Positions 6,345 through 14,423 of a stretch of 15,650 nucleotides of DNA are shown here, piece after piece (the stretch's first letter is position 1; each line of letters begins with the position of its first letter). Origin of the DNA: Mailhella massiliensis. Its GTDB lineage: Bacteria; Desulfobacterota; Desulfovibrionia; Desulfovibrionales; Desulfovibrionaceae. Under the pieces are notes generated by a model. The model was not told the origin of the DNA. It did not search any database and saw nothing but the letters and a program-made list of their open reading frames with translations. Location: assembly GCF_020741395.1 (NCBI RefSeq), contig NZ_DYZA01000142.1, forward strand, positions 1-15,650. The letters run 5' to 3'. The position numbers were made by a program, and so were the translations under genes.

Positions 6345-6510
6345 CTGCCGAGGCATGGAGCAAAGGGCATATTGTGCGGAACTATACGGCCTCTCGTCCA
6401 CACATTGGTGGACAGCTCACTTTTTCCTATGGAAAAACGGCTCCTTTTCGGCTATCCTGTCCCCATTCTTTTTCTTGCGGGCTCCTCCGCTTCTCACCCG
6501 GGAGGCAGGC

Positions 6511-9273
6511 ATGAAGGTCATACTCGGCAGATACATGGACGGCGGCGCATGGCCGGACGCTATTACTGCTTTCAGCGGTGGGAAGAAGGCCGTGGGCGGC
6601 GTGAACCTGTGCGGCCCGGCAGGATTTCTTTCCCTTATGAAAGAAAAACTGGGGCTGCCCGTACCCGATATCCATGGTAGTTGCCGCATCGCCGCATGGC
6701 AGAGTTTTCTGGAAAAACGCCTGTCCGTCTCCACGGAAGAAAAAGGGCTTTTTTACGCCGAATCCTTCCGGGCCGACTCCTGGAATACGGCAAAGCGCCT
6801 GCTTCAAATGCGAGACGAGCTGAAGAGCGCGGGAGCCTTGGAAGGCGACGCTGCCGCTCTGAACGCATACGCCGAGGAGTGCACGGCGCGCGATCTTCCC
6901 CGACTTGCCGAATGTTTCCGCCTTGAAGAGCTGCATCGGAAAAATCCCGTTCCCGGTCAGGCCGACCTTCTGCGCCTCGTCCTCGATGAACTGCGCTTTC
7001 TGGCCGAAGGCACGGAACCGTCCTTCCCTCCTGCCGCCGCTCTGTCCCTGGTGGAACTCGCCACCCCCGAAAGGCACTGGCAAAAGCCCTGGCAGGAGAT
7101 GTTCGGCCTGCTCCGCCTCTGCGGCACGCGGGTGGAAGAACTCCCCTCTCCCGCCCTTGCCCTGCCCGAACCGCCGACCGCCGAAGCTATATCAATCCTG
7201 CCCGTGTTCGCAAAAGGCGGGCATGTCGACCTCTCCGCGGCCAATCTTCCCGAAGCTGCCGAAGCTCTGGCCGCCGCCCTTCGTGCCCGCTTTGATGAAG
7301 GCTCGCACGGCCGCACCGTCATACTCCGCGCAGAAAACAGCATGGAACTCGACGGCGCTCTGGAGCGCCATGGCCTGCCCGACACCGGATGCCGCAACCG
7401 CTCCACGGCACGCCCCTTTGTCCAGCTCCTGCCGCTGTATCTGCGGCTTCAGCTGCTGCCTTTCGACCCGGAAAACCTGCGGCAGTTTCTGCTGTTGCCC
7501 GTATCCCCGCTGGATGCGGCCTTGCGCCGCAACGTGCTGCACGCCCTTCAGCACAACGAGTTCGCCCCCTGGAGCGACGGCTTCGCCTCCTGGCCGAAAC
7601 GCTGGCAGGAGGCCTTTTCCGAAGAAGAGAAAACTCCCCTCGGGCAGAAGCAGGCGGCGGAATGGATATGCCCGTCCCGCCGCGTGCCTGTGGGGAGTTC
7701 CATACGCTGCGGTGATATTGTCGCCTCCGCAAAAAAGCTGGAACTCTGGGCGGAAAAACAAGCTCGTCCTCCCCTGCCCCGGACGGCGGAACTGTGCAGA
7801 CGGCTCATCGCCGCCGTGCAAAGTCTCTCTTCCGACCTTTCGCCCCTTACCTTTGAAAAACTGCTCGACGCCGTACTGGGCGAAGGCGAGAACGGCGCGG
7901 AACAGCGCCCCGCCGCCCCATGGGCCGTAATCAACAACCCCGGACAACTATGGGGGCAGGTCGACACGCTTATCTGGTGGGATTTTACGGACGACGGCAG
8001 CGCCCTGCGCGACTCCTCCTTCTGGAGCGACGAAGAACATCTCTGGCTGGAAAGCCGGGCCTGCCCTCCTGCCGACGTAGCCCTTGACCGCCGGGCCCGT
8101 ACCTTTGCCATGACGGCGCCTTTTTTCTTCGCAAGGCGCGTCATTACCATAACACCGCGCTTCCACGGCTCCGAAGAAAGCCTGCCGCACCCGCTCCGCG
8201 CCCTCATGCCGGAAGAGCGCGCAACACGCATCCGCGCGTCCTCCGCCCTTCTCGGCCGTGGAGAAGAAGAACATCCCTTCTTCACCCCTGCAGGAAGGGA
8301 AAAACTCTCCCCTCCCCCGCCCCCTTCCCCCTGGAACGAGCATAAGGGCCGCCGCCTCGAAGCGCCGAAAAACATCAGCCCTTCCGTGCTGGAATCCCTG
8401 CTGGCCTGCCCGGCGGCATGGTATTTCAGGGAGGTACTCGGACTCGACGCAGAACATACGGCTCTTTCCCCCGAAGCCGTCGCCTGCGGCAATCTCGCCC
8501 ATGAAATCATGGAAGGACTGCTCAGAGAAATGCCGGGCACTGAGGATCAGCGCACGCCGGAAGAACTTCGCGGACATATTCTCGTCCGCATCGCCGAGCG
8601 TGTTCAGGACAGGGCGGCGCGCCTTGCCCTGCCGGAATACGAAGTCCTGCGCGGAAACATGGCCGACAGGCTGAAACGCAGTTTCCTTACCTTCCGCGCC
8701 CGCCTGAAAAAGGAAGGCCTGATCTTTCTCGACAGCGAAAGGACGTACCGGGCCGAGCTCGGCGGCACCACCTGTACGGGACGCTACGACCTCATGCTCG
8801 GCAGAAAGGGAAGCGACGTGCCCTGCGTGGTGGCGGATATGAAGTGGTCACGCCGCAAGGTCTACAAAGAACAGATTGAGGAAGGCCGCGCCGTGCAGCT
8901 TGCGGCCTACGGTTATCTTCTGGCGCACGGCCGCCGCGTCCTGCCGGGAAAGAACGACGAGAAGGGCCTCGCGCCTCCGGCCCCGGTACGCCTGGAAAAC
9001 GCCTGGTTCTTTCTTCTGCCGGAAGCGCGCATACACGCCTCCGAGACGCCGCTGGAAGAACACTGGCAACGAGTCGCAAGCGAGTGGGATACCCTGTGCG
9101 CCGACCTTGAGGCCGGACGGCTGCGCCTGATCAGGAAAGAGGCTTCTGCCGCACAGGAAGAGCCCTCCGGCGGGAAAACATCCGATTCCGAAAACATCTG
9201 CACATGGTGCGCCTACAAAAGGTTATGCGGCCGCACTTCGGCGAAAAAGGACGCTATGGAGGAGCCGGCATGA
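6511..9273 (+). CDS. addB: AddB-like nuclease subunit of a RecBCD/AddAB-type complex
   Basis: The start is ATG 6511, 5 bases after GGAGG (6501-6505). The frame is open further upstream but without a ribosome site or conserved sequence. The 920-residue product would work with the next gene to resect double-strand breaks for RecA loading. The C-terminal PD-(D/E)XK nuclease is intact: His664 in GNLAHEIM, Asp760 in GRYDLML, Asp776 and Lys778 in VADMKWS, then Gln796 and Tyr800 in QLAAYGYLL. Four cysteines, Cys633 (LLACPAAWYF) and Cys897, Cys900, Cys906 (CTWCAYKRLC), match the staple that holds a [4Fe-4S] cluster in AddB, including the CX2CX5C spacing. The N-terminal helicase-like half is divergent and has no Walker A motif (no GxGKT), so it is probably a non-ATP-hydrolysing scaffold as in RecC/RexB. 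At 920 residues it is shorter than Bacillus AddB (about 1160). Its stop overlaps the start of the next gene. Confidence 0.85.
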   Translation: MKVILGRYMDGGAWPDAITAFSGGKKAVGGVNLCGPAGFLSLMKEKLGLPVPDIHGSCRIAAWQSFLEKRLSVSTEEKGLFYAESFRADSWNTAKRLLQMRDELKSAGALEGDAAALNAYAEECTARDLPRLAECFRLEELHRKNPVPGQADLLRLVLDELRFLAEGTEPSFPPAAALSLVELATPERHWQKPWQEMFGLLRLCGTRVEELPSPALALPEPPTAEAISILPVFAKGGHVDLSAANLPEAAEALAAALRARFDEGSHGRTVILRAENSMELDGALERHGLPDTGCRNRSTARPFVQLLPLYLRLQLLPFDPENLRQFLLLPVSPLDAALRRNVLHALQHNEFAPWSDGFASWPKRWQEAFSEEEKTPLGQKQAAEWICPSRRVPVGSSIRCGDIVASAKKLELWAEKQARPPLPRTAELCRRLIAAVQSLSSDLSPLTFEKLLDAVLGEGENGAEQRPAAPWAVINNPGQLWGQVDTLIWWDFTDDGSALRDSSFWSDEEHLWLESRACPPADVALDRRARTFAMTAPFFFARRVITITPRFHGSEESLPHPLRALMPEERATRIRASSALLGRGEEEHPFFTPAGREKLSPPPPPSPWNEHKGRRLEAPKNISPSVLESLLACPAAWYFREVLGLDAEHTALSPEAVACGNLAHEIMEGLLREMPGTEDQRTPEELRGHILVRIAERVQDRAARLALPEYEVLRGNMADRLKRSFLTFRARLKKEGLIFLDSERTYRAELGGTTCTGRYDLMLGRKGSDVPCVVADMKWSRRKVYKEQIEEGRAVQLAAYGYLLAHGRRVLPGKNDEKGLAPPAPVRLENAWFFLLPEARIHASETPLEEHWQRVASEWDTLCADLEAGRLRLIRKEASAAQEEPSGGKTSDSENICTWCAYKRLCGRTSAKKDAMEEPA

Positions 9274-12200
9274 AGAGCCCCGACACCTATCAAGGCCATG
9301 TGCAGCGCATTGTCATCAAGGCAGGAGCCGGCACGGGGAAAACCCATAATCTCACATCCTTCTACCTCGGCAGTCTGGGCTGTGCGCCGGAAAGCTGGAG
9401 CGAAGAAGAGCGGGAAACCTTCCTTCTGCGCGGCGCAGGCTGCCGGCCCGAGGAAATCATTGCCGTGACGTTCACGCGCAAGGCCGCCGCAGAACTCAAA
9501 AACCGCTTCCGGCAGGCCCTGCTTGAAGAAAACAGGCACGACGAGGCAGAACGGGTGGAAAGCTCCCTCATCGGCACGGTGCACGGCGTCTGCCTGCGTC
9601 TGCTTCAGGAATATGCGCTGGAAGCCGGGATTTCCCCTGTGGCGGAAGAACTTTCCGAGGAAGACGGCATCCTGCTTTTCCGCCGGGCAGCGGCCCCGCT
9701 CATGGAGAAGTACGCCTTTCTCAATGATCTTTTCTATGAATTCGGTCTGGAGGCAAAAAATTTCAGCAAAAAATGCAAAGGTACCCCCCGGCCCATGCTG
9801 GACTTCTGCCGTGAACTCATCGCCCTGGCCCGCGTCAACGGCCTGGAAAATAGAATAGAAGACATGGGCGAGCGCTCCTTCCAGACCGCGCTCTCACAGA
9901 TAAATACCCTCTGCCCCGTACCCGTCGGTGACGGAGAAGCGGAACTTTCCTCCATGCGCGACACTCTGGAGGTTCTTCTCCCCCCGCAGTGCGACCAGAA
10001 CAACTACGACTGGAAGGGAAATCTCTCCAAAGAAGACAAGGCCGCAGGCATCACCCGGAAACTCAGCGGCAAGGAAAAGGCGCACTGGGAATTTGTGAAC
10101 TCCCTGCCCGCGCCGGAGGGCATGCGCTGGAAGGACTGGCTGAGCCTCATCGACCGCGAGTACGGAAAAAAAGAACCCACGCTCCGGGGCTATGCGGAAG
10201 AACTGACGGCGCTGGGCCGCCGCGTCTTCGGCCTGCCGCGCTTCCGACGCGATGTGGAAAGGCTCATCAAAGGCATGTTCGCCTTTGCCGCAGAGGCCAT
10301 GGAACGCTTCCAGAGCGCCAAGCAGAGCGCCGGAGTGGTGGATTTCGCCGACATGGAGCGCATGGCCCGCGAGGCCTTAAAAAACGAACGTGTACGCGCC
10401 CGCATCAGGGGCCGCTTCCGAGTGCTCTTCGTGGATGAATTTCAAGATACCAGCCCCATACAGCTCAGCATATTCGGTCTTCTGAGCAGTCTCATCGAAG
10501 GCTCGCCGGAAGCTCCCGGCCGCATCATATATGTGGGGGACGGTAAGCAGTCCATTTACGGCTTCCGGGGCGCAGCTCCGGAGCTCACCCGGGGCTGTAC
10601 GCCGCAGCCTTTATGGAAGGAGATGCACCTCTGGGAATGTTGGCGTTCTCTGCCGGAGCTGTGCGCCTTCACCAACCGCTTTTTCAACGAGGTTCCCGAG
10701 CCGCTCCGTCAATCCCTGCTCGGTGGGGAAAAGCCCGGGGAGGACGACGGCAGGCCCGAGCTGAATATACAAAGCGTCCTCGATACCCGCGCAGGCCTCG
10801 CCCCCCTGCGCCGCTCTCTTGCGGGACGCATACAGCCTCTGCGTTTCTGGCTCACCGGCGTCTCGTCCGGCAGACTCAAGGAAGAACATATCTTCGCATC
10901 CCTGGCCCGGAACATTGCCGCCCTGTGCGGCAGGGTGGATGGTGAAGGCCGAATTCTTCCTGAAGCAGACAAAGACAGGGCCGCACAGGTGGCAGGGGTG
11001 AAAAAGCTCGGGGATGCCTTCAGGGCTCCCTCGCCCGGCACCCGCGCCGCGCTTCCCGGCGATATTGCCGTGCTCTGCCGCTCCAATAAGGACTGCGTGG
11101 CCATGGCCGACGCGCTTGAGGCCCTGGGCATACCGGCTGCGGCAGAGCGCGAAGGCCTGCTGGAGCAGGAGGATGCGGCGCTCGCCCTCAATGCCTTCCG
11201 CCTTGCGCTGGATCCGGGCGACAAGCTTGCCGCCGCCGAAGCGCATCTCACCCTCAACGGTGGCGACGCATGGTTTGAGGCCGCCCGAAAAAAACGCGGC
11301 GAAAAGGGCTCGTTGTGGGAGGACATTCCCTTCATGGCCAAACTGGAAGCCCTGCATAAGCGCCTCGCCGGTCTCACGCCCGCCGAGCTGCTCGACGCGA
11401 CGCTGAGCGCGGCGGACAGCTTCCGCCTGGCCGCCGCCAAGCCCCGGCACGAGGAACGCTTCGCCGACCTTGAGGCGCTGCGAGCCCTTGCCCGAGAATA
11501 CGAAAAGGCCATGCACAGCCGACGCAGCTTCGCCACGGCCCAGGGCTGGCTGGACTGGCTGAAGGAAAAGAATCCGGGCCGCGCCTGCGGCGGGGAAGAG
11601 GCCGTGCAGGTATGGACTTATCATAAATCCAAGGGGCTGGAGCGGAAAATCGTCGTTCTGCACGGTCTTTCCGAAAAAAAAGCCAACGTCGATATCTTCC
11701 ATCCCCGAGCCTGGAGCGAAGGCATCCTCTCCACCGCAAAAGACCCGCTGGACGGCCGTACCATGGAATGGCTGCCCGACGTATTCCGCCGGGCCGCAAG
11801 ACTGCCTGACGTAGCCGCCTTCTTCGAGGACAGAAAGGAAAGCGTCAAGGCGGCCATGGATGAAGAGGATCTGCGCCTTTTCTATGTGGGCACGACGCGC
11901 GCCTGCGACATGCTTATCCTCACGGCCTCGCTGACGCGCACGGGCAGCATCTCCTCACCATGGCTGAACCCCTTCCTCCATGAGGAGGACGAAAAGACAG
12001 GCAGCTCTGCTTCCTCGGCTCTGGAGGATATAAACAGCGCCGAAGACGGTGAATCCGCCTTGTTCCGGGGCTCAACCTTCCTCGTGAGCAAAACCATGGA
12101 TATCACGCGGCCCGAATTCGCCCCCGGAAGGACGGAAGAGATCCCTCTGTTCCCCAGAGCCTCAGGCCCCATGCCTGCGGAACAGAGTCCCGGGCAGAGC

Positions 12201-12860
12201 GACGCTCCCCCGCAGTTTTTCCTGCTCCCGGACTTCCCCGGCATGAAGGTGGACGCCGGCGGCATCGTCGGCGACGCCCCGCGCGATCAGCTCGGCAACA
12301 TGTTGCACGCCTGGTTTGCCGTGTGGTTTGCCATGAGCGAGCGACAGCGAAAGAGGGAACAGGAAAATGGCAGGATGAAAAAACGCCTGCAGCGCTTCTG
12401 CTCTCTGTGGAACAACGCCTTTACCCTCTGGCCCGATGCGGAAAAACACCTTGAACAGCTGTGCGAAGCACTTCAAAAAGCTCTTCTGGGCTGGTTCGGG
12501 AGCCGCAAGGAACCGGATGAGGGCGACACGCTCCTCATCCATACCGAATGGCCTCTGGAATACATGATCGAGAAAAAGCAAGGCTACGGCGGGGCACACT
12601 GCACGGACGCCATGCGCCTCGACCTTCTGGCCGAAGTGCTCCGCGCGGACGGCAGAGCCGGGGAATGTCTCATCATCGACCACAAATGCGGAAACTACGA
12701 CGACATGAATGATGAAACACTTGCCCGGCACCTGGCCCAAGCCTACGGCAAACGGCAGGAAGAATACATGCTCGCCCTGCGCGCCACGGGCCGCGACTGC
12801 CGCTGCTGGCTGCATCTTCCGCTGGAAGGCAAAATACTGGAGATGAAAGCCGGGAAATAA
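9270..12860 (+). CDS. addA: AddA-like UvrD-family helicase-nuclease
   Basis: This 1196-residue protein starts at ATG 9270, overlapping the addB-like stop by 4 bases (ATGA). GGAGGAG (9258-9264) sits inside the upstream gene, so the two are translationally coupled. All superfamily 1A helicase motifs are present: Walker A GAGTGKT (Gly19-Thr25), Ia AVTFTRKAAAELKNR, Walker B FVDEFQDTSPIQ (Asp389-Glu390), III VGDGKQSIYGFRGA (from residue 422), IV WRSLPEL, V YHKSKGLE (His785-Glu791) and VI FYVGTTRACD with Arg877. The C-terminal PD-(D/E)XK nuclease retains Asp1118 (MRLDLLAE), Asp1137 and Lys1139 (IIDHK), and Gln1163/Tyr1166 (QEEYML). The complex therefore has one motor and two nucleases, the AddAB layout rather than RecBCD. 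It should unwind and trim DNA ends in recombinational repair and probably limits foreign linear DNA. No frameshift is seen. Confidence 0.92.
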   Translation: MKSPDTYQGHVQRIVIKAGAGTGKTHNLTSFYLGSLGCAPESWSEEERETFLLRGAGCRPEEIIAVTFTRKAAAELKNRFRQALLEENRHDEAERVESSLIGTVHGVCLRLLQEYALEAGISPVAEELSEEDGILLFRRAAAPLMEKYAFLNDLFYEFGLEAKNFSKKCKGTPRPMLDFCRELIALARVNGLENRIEDMGERSFQTALSQINTLCPVPVGDGEAELSSMRDTLEVLLPPQCDQNNYDWKGNLSKEDKAAGITRKLSGKEKAHWEFVNSLPAPEGMRWKDWLSLIDREYGKKEPTLRGYAEELTALGRRVFGLPRFRRDVERLIKGMFAFAAEAMERFQSAKQSAGVVDFADMERMAREALKNERVRARIRGRFRVLFVDEFQDTSPIQLSIFGLLSSLIEGSPEAPGRIIYVGDGKQSIYGFRGAAPELTRGCTPQPLWKEMHLWECWRSLPELCAFTNRFFNEVPEPLRQSLLGGEKPGEDDGRPELNIQSVLDTRAGLAPLRRSLAGRIQPLRFWLTGVSSGRLKEEHIFASLARNIAALCGRVDGEGRILPEADKDRAAQVAGVKKLGDAFRAPSPGTRAALPGDIAVLCRSNKDCVAMADALEALGIPAAAEREGLLEQEDAALALNAFRLALDPGDKLAAAEAHLTLNGGDAWFEAARKKRGEKGSLWEDIPFMAKLEALHKRLAGLTPAELLDATLSAADSFRLAAAKPRHEERFADLEALRALAREYEKAMHSRRSFATAQGWLDWLKEKNPGRACGGEEAVQVWTYHKSKGLERKIVVLHGLSEKKANVDIFHPRAWSEGILSTAKDPLDGRTMEWLPDVFRRAARLPDVAAFFEDRKESVKAAMDEEDLRLFYVGTTRACDMLILTASLTRTGSISSPWLNPFLHEEDEKTGSSASSALEDINSAEDGESALFRGSTFLVSKTMDITRPEFAPGRTEEIPLFPRASGPMPAEQSPGQSDAPPQFFLLPDFPGMKVDAGGIVGDAPRDQLGNMLHAWFAVWFAMSERQRKREQENGRMKKRLQRFCSLWNNAFTLWPDAEKHLEQLCEALQKALLGWFGSRKEPDEGDTLLIHTEWPLEYMIEKKQGYGGAHCTDAMRLDLLAEVLRADGRAGECLIIDHKCGNYDDMNDETLARHLAQAYGKRQEEYMLALRATGRDCRCWLHLPLEGKILEMKAGK

Positions 12861-12939
12861 ACGGAATAAGGGCCGTCCGGACGCCCTGCACTCAAAGCAG
12901 GGGCAGGCCGGGCGGAAAGCTCACAGAAAAGGAGAAGCC

Positions 12940-13956
12940 ATGAACCATAGCAAGGAGCCATCATCTCCCGCTTTAGACAAAAACGACGCTGAAGCCGCAC
13001 CCCGCCCCATTCCCGCCGCCGTGCGTTCTCGCGCCCGCGGCTGCATGCTGGGGCAGCTTTCGGGCGATTCGCTGGGTTCCCTGGTGGAATTCCGCTCCCC
13101 GGAGCAGATACGCGCCGCCTATCCCCACGGTGTGCGTGAACTGGCCGACGGCGGCACCTTCCATACCCTGGCAGGACAACCCACGGACGATTCGGAAATG
13201 GCCCTAGCCATGGCGCGACAGATCGCAACCCTCGGCCGCTACTGTGCCCTGCGTACAGGAAAGCAGTACCGCGACTGGCTCAAATCCCATCCCTTCGACT
13301 GCGGAAATACCATAGCCAGAGCCCTGCGCGGCGAGCCCAACCCGGCAAGCCAGGCCAACGGCGCGCTCATGCGCATAAGCCCGATGGGCATATTCGGCGC
13401 GGGTCGGCCCCGGGCCGACGTGATGAAATGGGCGAAGAAGGACGCCGCTCTCACCCACACTCACCCCATATGCGGCCAAGCCAACGCCCTGTATGCGGCG
13501 CTCATCGCCCATGCTGTGGCCGAAGGAGGAACCGGGCAGGAGTGTTACGCAGCTCTCCTTGGCTGGATGAAACGCATGAAGCTGGAAGATGCCCTGCGCC
13601 GGGCCGTGGAAAACGCCGCCCATGAAGCGCCGCACGATTATATGTCGCAGATGGGGTGGGTGCTCATCGCCCTGCAGAACGCGCTCTGGCAGATGCTGCA
13701 CGCCCCCTCCCTTGAAGAAGGCGTGGTCGATACCGTGATGCGCGGCGGCGATACCGACACTAATGCCGCCATAGCCGGGGCGCTGCTCGGAGCGATATAC
13801 GGAGAGGACGCCGTCCCCGCCCAGTGGCGCGAGGCCGTGCTCTCCTGCCGTCCGGAAAAAGGGCGCGAAGGCGTGACACAGCCCCGCCCGGAACTCTACT
13901 GGCCCGTGGACGCCGTGGAACTTGCCGACGCCCTTCTTGAAGCCGGGTGGAAGTAG
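12940..13956 (+). CDS. ADP-ribosylglycohydrolase (DraG/ARH family)
   Basis: This 338-residue protein starts at ATG 12940 with AAGGAG (12927-12932) upstream. Family members remove ADP-ribose from arginine or other groups on proteins, or from nucleic acids, using two metal ions (Mg or Mn). The metal-binding motifs are clear: GCMLGQLSGDSLGSLVEF near the start, PTDDSEMAL (Thr82, Asp83, Asp84), and MRGGDTDTNAAIAGALLGA (Asp271, Asp273, Thr274) near the end. ANGALMRISPMGIF and THTHPICGQAN in the middle are also typical. The first 25 or so residues are Pro/Ala/Asp-rich and probably disordered. No ADP-ribosyltransferase or nitrogenase gene is in the window, so the target is unknown. The gene lies 79 bases after the addA-like gene, with no T-tract terminator in between, and may be read from the same transcript. 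It ends before a strong terminator. Confidence 0.92.
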   Translation: MNHSKEPSSPALDKNDAEAAPRPIPAAVRSRARGCMLGQLSGDSLGSLVEFRSPEQIRAAYPHGVRELADGGTFHTLAGQPTDDSEMALAMARQIATLGRYCALRTGKQYRDWLKSHPFDCGNTIARALRGEPNPASQANGALMRISPMGIFGAGRPRADVMKWAKKDAALTHTHPICGQANALYAALIAHAVAEGGTGQECYAALLGWMKRMKLEDALRRAVENAAHEAPHDYMSQMGWVLIALQNALWQMLHAPSLEEGVVDTVMRGGDTDTNAAIAGALLGAIYGEDAVPAQWREAVLSCRPEKGREGVTQPRPELYWPVDAVELADALLEAGWK

Positions 13957-13990
13957 CCTTTCCCCAGCAAAGCAACACTCCCTGACAGAG

Positions 13991-14024
13991 GCGACGGACT
14001 CACCTGAGTCGTCGCTTCTTTTTT
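13991..14024 (+). terminator. Strong intrinsic terminator
   Basis: GCGAC-G-GACTCA pairs with TGAGTC-GTCGC (13991-14015). This is an 11-bp stem with one bulged G and a 2-base loop, followed directly by TTCTTTTTT (14016-14024). It lies 34 bases after the ADP-ribosylglycohydrolase stop and marks the boundary between the housekeeping block and the recombinase/glycan region. Confidence 0.88.
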
Positions 14025-14265
14025 GTACAACGGCATGGCATGCCCGTTCTTTTCCAGGCTTATCTTTTCTTGTCCCCTCCCTCAGGGGAGCCATGCTCAC
14101 GCCTGTACGCCCTTTTAAGAGATAAAAAAGAAGAGACTCACTCTAGAAGCAGCACTCCGATCCTCCCACGACTTTCACAGCCTTCTCCACGCACGAAAGC
14201 GCGGGGGAAACTTTCCTCTTCTTCGGAAAACATGACTGACGCTTTCTAAAAAATATTATCTAACT

Positions 14266-14291
14266 TGTCGAAAAAGTATACTTTTTTGCCA
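14266..14291. promoter_or_regulatory. Dyad element, copy 1 (imperfect)
   Basis: This copy shares the first 16 bases TGTCGAAAAAGTATAC exactly with copy 2, and then has TTTTTTGCCA. As a palindrome it is centred on GTATAC and departs from symmetry at two positions in the right arm. A 26-bp dyad with a 6-bp palindromic centre is the kind of site bound by a dimeric regulator or by a tyrosine-recombinase-fold dimer; which applies is not shown. Confidence 0.65.
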
Positions 14292-14383
14292 CTACTCATT
14301 GTGTCAGTCGTTAGCTCGTCCTATATCAGGGAACCGCCGAAAATTCCAGTAAAAAAATAATATCCTTCCGCCCAAAATAGCCC

Positions 14384-14409
14384 TGTCGAAAAAGTATACC
14401 TTTTCGACA
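14384..14409. promoter_or_regulatory. Dyad element, copy 2 (near-perfect)
   Basis: TGTCGAAAA (14384-14392) and TTTTCGACA (14401-14409) are perfect 9-base inverted arms. Between them lies A-GTATAC-C, whose centre is itself palindromic, so only one position pair breaks symmetry over 26 bases. The element ends 14 bases before the ATG of the recombinase-like gene, so a bound protein would block initiation or ribosome access. This placement suits an autoregulatory operator. The spacing to copy 1 is 118 bases start to start. Confidence 0.7.
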
Positions 14410-14423
14410 CCCGGGGCGTAACC

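Larger units (their letters stand above)
14025..14423. other. AT-rich gene-free regulatory region ahead of the recombinase-like gene
   Basis: About 400 bases separate the terminator from the next start codon. No conserved ORF is seen on either strand. From about 14240 the sequence becomes distinctly AT-rich compared with its surroundings. It contains two copies of a 26-bp dyad element (14266-14291 and 14384-14409), listed separately. A 7-bp inverted repeat (GACTGAC 14234-14240, GTCAGTC 14303-14309) loosely flanks the first copy. Promoter elements for the downstream gene must lie here, but I cannot fix a -35/-10 pair with confidence; TATACT within the first dyad (14277-14282) is a possible -10. 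Confidence 0.6.

Noticed and set aside
6405..6433. Promoter for the addB-like gene (TTGGTG, 17 bases, TATGGA)
   Set aside because: Only three of six bases match in each box, which is too weak to report as a feature.
6355..6510. Upstream extension of the addB-like frame
   Set aside because: No ribosome site or conserved residues; GGAGG at 6501-6505 fixes the start at 6511.
10611..11702. Long minus-strand open frame (363 codons) inside the addA-like gene
   Set aside because: It lies wholly opposite helicase motifs on the plus strand and shows no conserved features.
6511..12860. Interpreting the helicase-nuclease pair as a dedicated phage-defence system
   Set aside because: Motifs and gene order fit the housekeeping AddAB recombination complex, and no other defence genes are nearby.
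14384..14409. Reading the dyad as a chromosomal dif or a phage attachment site
   Set aside because: It appears twice in 150 bases, the adjacent recombinase fold lacks its nucleophile, and no second recombinase or phage gene is present. An operator-like role fits better, though descent from a crossover site is not excluded.
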